11,012 nt of DNA from contig JAJZJD010000031.1 of assembly GCA_021828445.1 (NCBI GenBank), forward strand, positions 1 to 11,012, given 5' to 3'. The stretch is from a bacterium. Lineage in GTDB: Bacteria > SZUA-79 > Acidulodesulfobacterales > Acidulodesulfobacteraceae. Position numbers and translations under genes: made by a program. The notes under the pieces are model-generated. The model was not told the DNA's origin. It searched no databases and saw only the letters and a program-made list of their open reading frames with translations. Shown one piece after another: positions 5,035 through 11,012 of this stretch; within the stretch, counting starts at the first letter, position 1; each line of letters begins with the position of its first letter.

Positions 5035-7476
5035 ATGATAAAAGATTTCAGAGCGGAATTGAAAAAAAGATTGATACTTTCGGACGGAGCTATGGGAACG
5101 GTTCTTCAGCTCAAGAACCTTTTGCCTAAAGGACTTCTTCCAGAAAGTTTTAATATTTCCGAAAAAATTAAATACATAAAAGACGTTCATAAAAGCTATT
5201 TTAACGCCGGAAGCGAAATAATAGTCGCAAATACTTTCGGCGCCAACAGAATTAAATTAGCCGAGTACGGTCTGGCGGATAAAATATACGACGTAAACCT
5301 TAAAGCCGTCAGAGCGGTTAAAGAAATTGCAGGAGGCAGTGCGCTGACCGCTATGTCTTTAGGTCCTACCGGAAAATTTATTTATCCCGTAGGGGAAACG
5401 ACTTTTAAAGAAAGTCTGGAAATATACAAGGAACAGATAAGAGCGGGATTAGATGCGGGAGCCGATATTTTTCAGCTTGAAACGATGATAGATTTGCAGG
5501 AAATCAGAAGCGCTATTATCGCCGTTAAAGAATTATGTGATAAGCCCGTTATAGCGATGATGACGTTCGACGGCACTTATAGGACTATACTTGGAACTAC
5601 GCCGGAGGTTTTTGCGATAACCGCCGACAGCCTTGGAGCCGATGTAATAGGCGCAAACTGCTCCGTAGGTCCGGCGGGAATTTACGAAATTTTAAAAAAA
5701 ATGGCTTCGGTAACCGATGTACCTTTAATTTCTAAGCCCAATGCCGGAATACCGAAATTAAAAGACGGGGTTACTATTTTTCCGGGAAAACCTGAAGATT
5801 TTACGTCGTTAATTTCGGAACTTGCGTTAATAGGCGTAAGGGTCTTTTCGGCATGCTGCGGGAGCAACGAGGCGTTCGTCTCGGCCTTAAAAAAAGAGAT
5901 AGACGCCGTTAATGAAAGCGGTTTGCCTCCGAAAGGCATAAAGAGAGAAAAAGGGCTGTTTTTAACGTCGAGAACCGAATTTGTATCGTGCGGATATAAT
6001 CACCCGCCTGTTATTATAGGCGAAAGGATAAACCCTACAGGTAAAAAAGACTTTATAGAAGAACTTAAAAACGGTAAAACCAATTATATTAGAAAAACCG
6101 CATTAAAGCAGGCAGAGGCAGGCGCAGCGGTATTAGATCTGAATGTCGGAGTTCCGGGCACCGATGAAATAAATTCGATGAAAAAGGGGATAATTGCGGT
6201 AACCGGCGTTGTTCATACGCCTATATCGCTTGATTCTTCAAACCCTGATGTTTTAGAAGAAGCCCTTATGCTGTACCCGGGCAAACCCTTGGTAAATTCG
6301 ATAAGCGGAGAAGAAAAGAAACTGACGAAGATTATGCCTTTAATAAAAAAATACGGGGCAGGAGTTTTAATTTTAGCTTTAGATGACGACGGCATTCCGG
6401 AATCCGCCGAAAAAAGGCTTGAAACGGCTTATCGCGTGTATCAAAGGCTTGTGGATTACGGCGTCAAGTCTTACGACATAATAGTAGATTTTCTTACCCT
6501 GCCGATAAGCGCCGGGCAGGAAAAGTCTCTTGTGACTATCGAAGCCCTTTTTAAAAATAAAGCCGCGCTGAATCTTCCCACGGTTTTAGGGGTCAGCAAC
6601 GTATCATTCGGCCTTCCGAAGAGGTCTTTTATTAACTCGTCTTTTTTGTCTTTATGCCTTAAAGAGGGTTTGAGCGCCGCAATAATAAATCCGGAGGACT
6701 CATATTTAATTGCAAATTTTTATGCGATGAATGCGCTTCTGGGCAAAGATTATCTTTTTAAAAATTACATAAACAGATATTCGAGCGAAGCCAAAGATTA
6801 TTCCGCAAGCAATGAAAAAAAATCCGATTCCGCCGCGGCAAAAACCGAAGGCGAACTTTTATATGAAGCCGTCGTTCACGGAGAAAAAGAACATATAACG
6901 CAATACGTCGAAAAAATTTTAGCCGCCGGAGAGTTGCCGTTAAATATCGGCAATAAGTATTTAATTCCCGCTCTGGAAGAAGTCGGCAGGCTTTTCGATA
7001 AAAATATCTATTTTCTTCCGCAGGTGATGGAAAGCGCCGAAGCCATGAAAACTGCATTTAACAGAATTAAGAGCGAAATGCCTAAAAACGATGCGGTTTC
7101 TTCGGGACCCAAAATATTAATGGCTACCGTTGAAGGCGACGTGCACGATATAGGAAAAAATATAGTTACGATGCTTCTTGAAAACAACGGCTATGACGTT
7201 ATAGACCTTGGAAGAAACGTTAAAACTGAAAAGATTGTAGAAGAAGCGGTAAAAAATAAAGTGGATTTTGTGGGACTTTCCGCTCTAATGACCACGACCG
7301 TTACCGAAATGGAGCATGTCATTAAGGAACTTAAAAAACATAACGTAAAGGTTTTTTCGATGGTCGGCGGAGCGGTCGTCACCGAAGATTACGCAAAATC
7401 TATCAATGCCGATATTTATGCCAGGAATGCTATGGAAGCGGTCGAGAAGATAAAACGGTTTGTTGCGAATCTATGA
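5035..7476 (+). CDS. metH: Cobalamin-dependent methionine synthase, short form lacking the reactivation domain
   Basis: MetH moves a methyl group from methyltetrahydrofolate through cob(I)alamin to homocysteine, making methionine. The 813 residues hold four modules. A homocysteine/betaine methyltransferase barrel (about 1-300) has zinc ligands Cys209 in GANCSVGP and Cys274/Cys275 in SACCGS. A pterin-binding barrel (about 324-580) starts at PPVIIGERINPTG and includes DLNVG and SLDSSNPDV. After a charged, Ala/Ser-rich linker (about 583-605) comes a helical B12 cap (about 606-690). The cobalamin domain (about 693-813) has DVHDIG, with His704 as the lower cobalt ligand, then GLSALM and a GG motif. 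The protein ends there: the C-terminal S-adenosylmethionine reactivation domain of E. coli MetH (about 1,200 residues) is absent. Short MetH proteins of this kind are known, for example in Thermotoga. The stop is TGA, followed one codon later by TAA. No cobalamin riboswitch fits in the 33-bp upstream gap. Confidence 0.93.
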   Translation: MIKDFRAELKKRLILSDGAMGTVLQLKNLLPKGLLPESFNISEKIKYIKDVHKSYFNAGSEIIVANTFGANRIKLAEYGLADKIYDVNLKAVRAVKEIAGGSALTAMSLGPTGKFIYPVGETTFKESLEIYKEQIRAGLDAGADIFQLETMIDLQEIRSAIIAVKELCDKPVIAMMTFDGTYRTILGTTPEVFAITADSLGADVIGANCSVGPAGIYEILKKMASVTDVPLISKPNAGIPKLKDGVTIFPGKPEDFTSLISELALIGVRVFSACCGSNEAFVSALKKEIDAVNESGLPPKGIKREKGLFLTSRTEFVSCGYNHPPVIIGERINPTGKKDFIEELKNGKTNYIRKTALKQAEAGAAVLDLNVGVPGTDEINSMKKGIIAVTGVVHTPISLDSSNPDVLEEALMLYPGKPLVNSISGEEKKLTKIMPLIKKYGAGVLILALDDDGIPESAEKRLETAYRVYQRLVDYGVKSYDIIVDFLTLPISAGQEKSLVTIEALFKNKAALNLPTVLGVSNVSFGLPKRSFINSSFLSLCLKEGLSAAIINPEDSYLIANFYAMNALLGKDYLFKNYINRYSSEAKDYSASNEKKSDSAAAKTEGELLYEAVVHGEKEHITQYVEKILAAGELPLNIGNKYLIPALEEVGRLFDKNIYFLPQVMESAEAMKTAFNRIKSEMPKNDAVSSGPKILMATVEGDVHDIGKNIVTMLLENNGYDVIDLGRNVKTEKIVEEAVKNKVDFVGLSALMTTTVTEMEHVIKELKKHNVKVFSMVGGAVVTEDYAKSINADIYARNAMEAVEKIKRFVANL

Positions 7477-7515
7477 AGATAATATTACAATAATGTTGCG
7501 TTTTTATTACGTTTT

Positions 7516-7530
7516 TGTGACAATTTCACA
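7516..7530. repeat. Inverted repeat TGTGA-N5-TCACA over the murT promoter -35
   Basis: TGTGA (7516-7520) and TCACA (7526-7530) are perfect inverted copies around CAATT. The half sites are those of CRP-family regulators, but the classic CRP site has six, not five, central bases. It overlaps the -35 of the candidate murT promoter, which suggests an operator. Which protein, if any, binds it is unknown. Confidence 0.4.
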
Positions 7531-7552
7531 GCCGCTGTTAATTTCTTATATT
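7525..7552 (+). promoter_or_regulatory. Candidate sigma70-type promoter for the murT-recO-selA operon
   Basis: TTCACA (7525-7530) and TATATT (7547-7552) each match the consensus at five of six positions, with a 16-base spacer. This is the best promoter match I found in the window. It lies in the 199-bp gap after metH and would give a leader of about 115 bases. It implies that murT and the genes behind it can be transcribed independently of murI-metH. Confidence 0.5.
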
Positions 7553-7594
7553 AAAGCCTTAATGCTGCAAAAAGGATTTATAGAAAAATTAAGC

Positions 7595-7619
7595 AGTTAA
7601 TCAAAATGATTAACTTTTA
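7595..7619 (+). terminator. Hairpin with short T run between metH and murT
   Basis: AGTTAATCA (7595-7603) and TGATTAACT (7607-7615) form a perfect 9-bp stem with an AAA loop, followed by a few more T residues. It could be a weak terminator for metH, but the stem is AT-rich and the T run short. Because it lies downstream of the candidate murT promoter, it could equally act as a leader structure or a dyad operator. An AAGGA motif at 7645-7649 is 26 bases from the murT ATG, too far to be its normal ribosome site. Confidence 0.35.
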
Positions 7620-7675
7620 AGCAATATTAAGCCTTTGATATTTAAAGGAAAATCAAATAAATTATTTAATTCATT

Positions 7676-9139
7676 ATGTTATTAAGAAAAAAACATAAAG
7701 CGGAAATTATTTTTTATATTTTTTTAAAATTTGTATTAAATAAACTTTTAGGCAGAGAAGGCGATGTTCTTCCGGCCCATATTTTAAAAAAAATAGACAA
7801 AAATATTTTCGACGATTTTGCCGGATATGTTGCCGCCCTCGATATTCCGGTTATTATGGTAACCGGTACCAACGGGAAAACGACTACGGCAAACCTTATT
7901 GCCGAAACGCTTAAAAACGCCGGAAAAAGCGTTTGCTCAAATTCAAACGGCGCTAATATGGCCAACGGTATTTTCGGGGCAGTCATAAACTGCTTTAAAT
8001 TTGCGGGGTTAAGCGGTACGACCGGTACGGTTTTTAAATTTTCCGCGGATTTTATCGTTATAGAATCGGATGAAAAAGTATTTCCTTATATATCTTCGAG
8101 ATTAAAGCCGCATGCCGTAGTTATAACTAATTTTTACAGGGACCAGTTAGACAGGTACGGGGAGATCAACTCGACCGTTTTTGAAATAAAAAACGCCGTA
8201 AAAAGTTTACCTTACAATCCTCTGCTCGTTCTGCCTTCCTTCGAACCGTTAGCTTCATTTACGGGCTATGAAGTAAAAAACCGTAAAATATTTTACGGTT
8301 TCAATGAAGACGGAACAGGAGCATATTTTGCGGAGACGGCTCTAACGGATGCTTTGACTTGTCCCGGGTGCGGAAGCATTCTTTCAGCCGGAAAAGAATT
8401 GAACGAAAATGCTCTTTTGGCTAAATTTAAATGCGAAAAGTGCGGTTTTGCAAATTCGAACCCCGATGTTTACGCCGTATGCAATAATCCCGAGGCAATA
8501 AAAATAATATCGCGTAAAGAAACTGACGGCGCATTTGTTTTTAAGCCGGTCCTAACCGGAGATTATAACGTTGCTAACTATCTTGCGGCTTATTCCGTTT
8601 TAAAGAATTTTAAAATTGACGGCGATATAATAAAATACTCGTTTGAAAATTTTGAAACTAAATTCGGCAGGTCTTTTAAAAAAAATATAAAAGATTTGGA
8701 TGTAAATATAGACCTTGTAAAAAATCCGGCAGGATTCAACCGCGTCCTTAAAAAAATAACCGGAAGCGGCGGTATCCGTTCTAATCCTGTAAATATTTTA
8801 TTCGCATTTTCCGACAGAGATGCCGACGGTAGAGACGTTTCATGGATTTGGGACGTCGAATTCGAAAAATATATCCAAAATATCGGAAAAATAGTGATTT
8901 CCGGACGCAGACCCTTCGATTTAGCCGTAAGATTAAAAGCGGCAGGTATGGACGGAAATAATATTACGGTAGAACATAATTTGAAAAAAGCGGTTAAAAA
9001 AATTTTTCAAATTGCCGGAGGGCGGAAACGAAGTTTCAGCATGCAAACGCACGCCGTTTGCGCTCATCCTTCCGATAAAAAAATTTATATTCTGCCTACT
9101 TATACGGAATTGCTAAGGCTGAAAAAATATATAATATAA
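7676..9139 (+). CDS. murT: MurT, Mur-ligase-like subunit of lipid II isoglutaminyl synthase
   Basis: MurT uses ATP to activate the alpha-carboxyl of D-Glu in the lipid II stem and accepts ammonia from GatD, giving D-isoglutamine. The 487-residue protein has the Mur-ligase P-loop VTGTNGKTTT (62-71), then SNGANMANG and FYRDQLDRYGE (153-163). A four-cysteine zinc ribbon (Cys229, Cys232, Cys253, Cys256) is inserted in the central domain, a hallmark of MurT absent from MurC-F and FolC. DYNVANYLAAYSVL, KNPAGFNRVL and the C-terminal block ADGRDVSWIWD (383-393) match S. aureus MurT closely. It is somewhat longer than the roughly 437-residue S. aureus protein. GatD is encoded 4 kb away rather than next door. 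MurT is the first gene of a tight operon; the next gene starts 4 bp after its stop. The ATG has no nearby ribosome site, so the exact start is moderately certain. Confidence 0.9.
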   Translation: MLLRKKHKAEIIFYIFLKFVLNKLLGREGDVLPAHILKKIDKNIFDDFAGYVAALDIPVIMVTGTNGKTTTANLIAETLKNAGKSVCSNSNGANMANGIFGAVINCFKFAGLSGTTGTVFKFSADFIVIESDEKVFPYISSRLKPHAVVITNFYRDQLDRYGEINSTVFEIKNAVKSLPYNPLLVLPSFEPLASFTGYEVKNRKIFYGFNEDGTGAYFAETALTDALTCPGCGSILSAGKELNENALLAKFKCEKCGFANSNPDVYAVCNNPEAIKIISRKETDGAFVFKPVLTGDYNVANYLAAYSVLKNFKIDGDIIKYSFENFETKFGRSFKKNIKDLDVNIDLVKNPAGFNRVLKKITGSGGIRSNPVNILFAFSDRDADGRDVSWIWDVEFEKYIQNIGKIVISGRRPFDLAVRLKAAGMDGNNITVEHNLKKAVKKIFQIAGGRKRSFSMQTHAVCAHPSDKKIYILPTYTELLRLKKYII

Positions 9140-9143
9140 TACT

Positions 9144-9512
9144 ATGGCTATAATTTCTTATATTTTTATAGGTCTTGCCGTAATATTCAATTCAATAGGT
9201 CAAATCCTGCAAAAAATAGGTTCCGGCAGAGTTAAAAATGAGCATTTAAACATAGGCATTAAATCCATTTTTGTATTTTTCGACCCGTTTATATTCGGCG
9301 CGCTTATAATGCTCTTTTTTGCAACCGTTTTTTATCTTTTTGCTTTGTCTAAGCTTCCGCTTTCTATTGCTTACCCTATGTTATCGAGCGGATATGTTTT
9401 AGTGGTTCTGCTGTCTAAAATATTTTTGAAAGAGAAAGTAAGCCTGAGAAGATGGCTGGGCGTTTTTATCATAATAATCGGAATATTTATAATATTTAAT
9501 TCAGGCAGATAG
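9144..9512 (+). CDS. Small four-helix membrane protein, ArnE/ArnF- or SMR-like transporter
   Basis: This 122-residue protein is almost entirely membrane-embedded, with four predicted helices at about 3-21, 40-62, 68-92 and 100-119. This is the topology of the small multidrug resistance/EamA superfamily. The segment LSKLPLSIAYPMLSSGYVLVVLLS, then KEKVSLRRWLGVFIIIIGI, resembles the LPLSRAYPLLSLNFV..EPVS..HW.GV pattern of ArnE/ArnF, the inner-membrane flippase subunits for undecaprenyl-linked aminoarabinose. The essential membrane glutamate of true SMR drug exporters (Glu14 of EmrE) aligns with Asn16 here, which argues against proton-coupled drug export. It follows murT by 4 bp and precedes recO by 14 bp, so it is probably coexpressed with them. 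A lipid-linked substrate is inferred from this resemblance and the neighbour. The true substrate cannot be read from the sequence. Whether it works alone or as a dimer with another small subunit is not visible. Confidence 0.75.
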   Translation: MAIISYIFIGLAVIFNSIGQILQKIGSGRVKNEHLNIGIKSIFVFFDPFIFGALIMLFFATVFYLFALSKLPLSIAYPMLSSGYVLVVLLSKIFLKEKVSLRRWLGVFIIIIGIFIIFNSGR

Positions 9513-9526
9513 GGTACCTAATTTTT

Positions 9527-10324
9527 ATGAAACTCCTTTCTACAAACGGATTTATTATTTACGCAAAAAAGATGAACGAAGCCGACTTGCTTTTAAGCTA
9601 TATTACCGAGGACTACGGAAAGATTACATGCTTTGCTAATAATGCGAGAAAAAGCAAAAAAAGATTTCTCGGCAAATTGGAACCGGCAATGCTTACCAAT
9701 ATAAAATTTTACGAAAAACCGGGGATGACTCTGGATATTTTATACGAAGTTGATTTAATAGAGGATTATAAAAATTTAAGAAAGGATATTAATATATATC
9801 TTTTTTTAACCAAGCTGGTCGAAATTTCAAGAATTTTGTGTCAGGAAAGGGACAATAATAAAAATATTTTTTATCTTATAAGAAATATTTTTAAAAGCCT
9901 CAATAAATTGGAAACCGAGCCTGCAGCGGGGCGGCAGGCTATTTCCGTAAATTCCGTATTGCTTAAGTATGAAATTTACTTTATTTCTAATCTGCTTAAA
10001 TTTACGGGAATTTACCCTAATTTCTCGAATTGCATAAACTGTTCGGAAAGTAATTTATATAACGCCTTCGATTTTAATTTAAAAAAAGGAGGGGTTATCT
10101 GCAAGTCCTGCGGCGAAGATAAAAATAACGGGTTCGGATATTCCGAAATAAAGAAACTGCCGGTTAATTTTATAAATTTATCTAATCTAATGATAGAGTC
10201 GGATTTGTCCATAATAAATAAATTAGCGGTAAAAGATGAGACATTAACGGACTGTTCAATATTTTTGAGAGATTTTTTGTCTTTTCATACGGGAAAACGA
10301 CTTAAATCCTTTGAAACTATATAA
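9527..10324 (+). CDS. recO: DNA repair protein RecO
   Basis: RecO acts with RecR (and RecF) to displace SSB and load RecA on single-stranded DNA during gap repair, and it anneals complementary strands. The 265-residue protein starts with the typical OB-fold N terminus: GFIIYAKKMNEADLLLSYITEDYGKITCFANNARKSKKRF, with its basic cluster near residue 40, occupies about 8-47. A helical region follows. A zinc-binding motif is formed by Cys169/Cys172 (NCINC) and Cys192/Cys195 (CKSCG), as seen in many RecO proteins. Length is normal. It sits in a tight run with the small membrane protein upstream (14-bp gap) and selA downstream (3-bp gap). The operon context says little about its role. An AGGG about twelve bases before the ATG is a weak ribosome site at best. 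Confidence 0.9.
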   Translation: MKLLSTNGFIIYAKKMNEADLLLSYITEDYGKITCFANNARKSKKRFLGKLEPAMLTNIKFYEKPGMTLDILYEVDLIEDYKNLRKDINIYLFLTKLVEISRILCQERDNNKNIFYLIRNIFKSLNKLETEPAAGRQAISVNSVLLKYEIYFISNLLKFTGIYPNFSNCINCSESNLYNAFDFNLKKGGVICKSCGEDKNNGFGYSEIKKLPVNFINLSNLMIESDLSIINKLAVKDETLTDCSIFLRDFLSFHTGKRLKSFETI

Positions 10325-10327
10325 AAT

Positions 10328-11012
10328 ATGGAAGATAATAAAAAACAAAATATTTTAAGGCAGTTTCCAAGCGTGCAGTCCATTCTTCAGGATAGTGCGG
10401 TCGTCAGGCTTGCGGAATCATTTCCTCATGAATTTATCAAAGAAAAAATAGAAGAATTAATAAAATCGGAAAAAAGCAAAGCAATTGAATCTTTAAATTC
10501 GGAAAATGAACGCACCGTATCGAATAATTTTAATTTTACGGTCGATTTTTTCGTTAAAAAACTTTTGGACGATTTGAATAATTTTTCTTACAGCCTTAAA
10601 AAGGTAGTTAACGGAACGGGGGTCGTTATTCATACAAATTTAGGGCGTTCTATACTGCCGGAAAGCGCCGTTAAGAACGTCCGTAAGATTTCGTCTTCAT
10701 ATTCCAATTTGGAATTTAATTTAATAGAAGGAAAAAGAGGTAAAAGATATACCCATATAGAGTATCTTCTAAAAAAAATTTTAAAATGCGAAAAGGCGTT
10801 AGTAGTAAATAATAATGCCGCTGCGGTGTTTATGGCGCTTTCATCTTTTTGCGCAGGAGCTAAAAAAGAGGTTATCGTTTCGAGAGGCGAACTAGTCGAA
10901 ATAGGCGGTTCATTCAGAATACCGGATATAATGAAGGCATCGGGGGCGGAACTTATAGAAGTAGGGACTACTAATAAAACCAAGCCGCAGGATTACGAAT
11001 CCGCTATAAACG
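10328..11012 (+). CDS. selA: L-seryl-tRNA(Sec) selenium transferase SelA, 5' part
   Basis: SelA is a PLP enzyme that converts seryl-tRNA(Sec) to selenocysteinyl-tRNA(Sec) using selenophosphate. Only the first 228 residues fall in the window, roughly half the usual length, and the frame is open to the end. The visible part has the N-terminal tRNA-binding region with QFPSVQSIL (12-20). VVNGTGVVIHTNLGRS (93-108) is the family signature, followed by GKRGKRYTH, VVNNNAAAVFM (159-169) and SRGELVEIGGSFRIPDIM. The PLP-binding lysine lies beyond the edge, so catalytic integrity cannot be judged. The ATG is 3 bp after the recO stop with no ribosome site, suggesting coupled translation. Its presence implies a selenocysteine pathway (SelB, SelD, tRNA-Sec) elsewhere; selB commonly follows selA. 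The archaeal-type SelA-like proteins are less likely given the full N-terminal match. Confidence 0.93.
   Translation, partial: MEDNKKQNILRQFPSVQSILQDSAVVRLAESFPHEFIKEKIEELIKSEKSKAIESLNSENERTVSNNFNFTVDFFVKKLLDDLNNFSYSLKKVVNGTGVVIHTNLGRSILPESAVKNVRKISSSYSNLEFNLIEGKRGKRYTHIEYLLKKILKCEKALVVNNNAAAVFMALSSFCAGAKKEVIVSRGELVEIGGSFRIPDIMKASGAELIEVGTTNKTKPQDYESAIN

Noticed and set aside
7474..7482. Possible selenocysteine readthrough of the metH TGA, since selA is nearby
   Set aside because: The reading frame meets TAA one codon later, no SECIS-like hairpin directly follows, and the protein is already complete at the end of its cobalamin domain.
7516..7530. Classic CRP or FNR binding site
   Set aside because: The half sites TGTGA/TCACA fit CRP, but the spacer is five instead of six bases, and it is not the TTGAT-N4-ATCAA of FNR. 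It is kept only as an inverted repeat of unknown regulator.
7676..9139. Folylpolyglutamate synthase or MurE/MurF-type ligase
   Set aside because: The four-cysteine zinc ribbon, FYRDQLDRYGE and the ADGRDVSWIWD C-terminal block are specific to MurT and absent from those ligases.
9144..9512. Multidrug efflux protein of the EmrE type
   Set aside because: The essential first-helix glutamate is replaced by Asn16, and the conserved blocks fit ArnE/ArnF-like proteins better.

Overview
The window looks like an ordinary chromosomal segment of an AT-rich, diderm (Gram-negative-type) bacterium. The evidence for an outer membrane is a Pal-type lipoprotein with a lipobox and a peptidoglycan-binding OmpA domain. 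That Pal domain has the GNCD and extra-cysteine pattern I associate with deltaproteobacteria-like and related lineages. Base composition is low in G+C by eye, with strong use of A/T-ending codons in every gene except pal. I cannot name the species; an uncultivated deltaproteobacterium-like lineage is a guess. I see no phage, insertion sequence, CRISPR array, tRNA or rRNA.

Layout: (1) 1-768: promoter region, pal and a strong intrinsic terminator. (2) 769-2808, minus strand: a two-gene biotin operon, bioF then bioC, covering the entry into pimelate synthesis and the first ring-assembly step. (3) 2883-4054: gatD (plus) and queF (minus) converge and share one TTAA as both stop codons. (4) 4156-7476, plus: murI (D-glutamate supply) and a short cobalamin-dependent metH. 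(5) 7477-7675: a 199-bp intergenic region with a good promoter candidate, an inverted repeat over its -35, and a leader hairpin. (6) 7676-11012, plus: a tight operon of murT, a small four-helix membrane protein, recO and selA (cut by the window edge), with gaps of 4, 14 and 3 bp.

The main biological point is a dispersed lipid II amidation module. GatD (glutaminase subunit) and MurT (Mur-ligase-like subunit) together convert the D-Glu of the peptidoglycan stem to D-isoglutamine, as known from Gram-positive bacteria such as Staphylococcus aureus. Here both occur in an organism that also carries Pal. They are not adjacent: about 4 kb separates them, with murI, the source of the D-Glu they would modify, in between. 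The small membrane protein directly behind murT resembles the ArnE/ArnF-type branch of small transporters rather than drug exporters. This leaves open a link to undecaprenyl-linked intermediates.

The other genes are housekeeping: queuosine precursor reduction (QueF), methionine synthesis (MetH without a reactivation domain), recombination repair (RecO) and selenocysteine-tRNA synthesis (SelA, which implies the cell makes selenoproteins). Every gene except pal lacks a clear, well-placed Shine-Dalgarno sequence. I found no wholly new system; the MurT/GatD arrangement is the part most worth following up.
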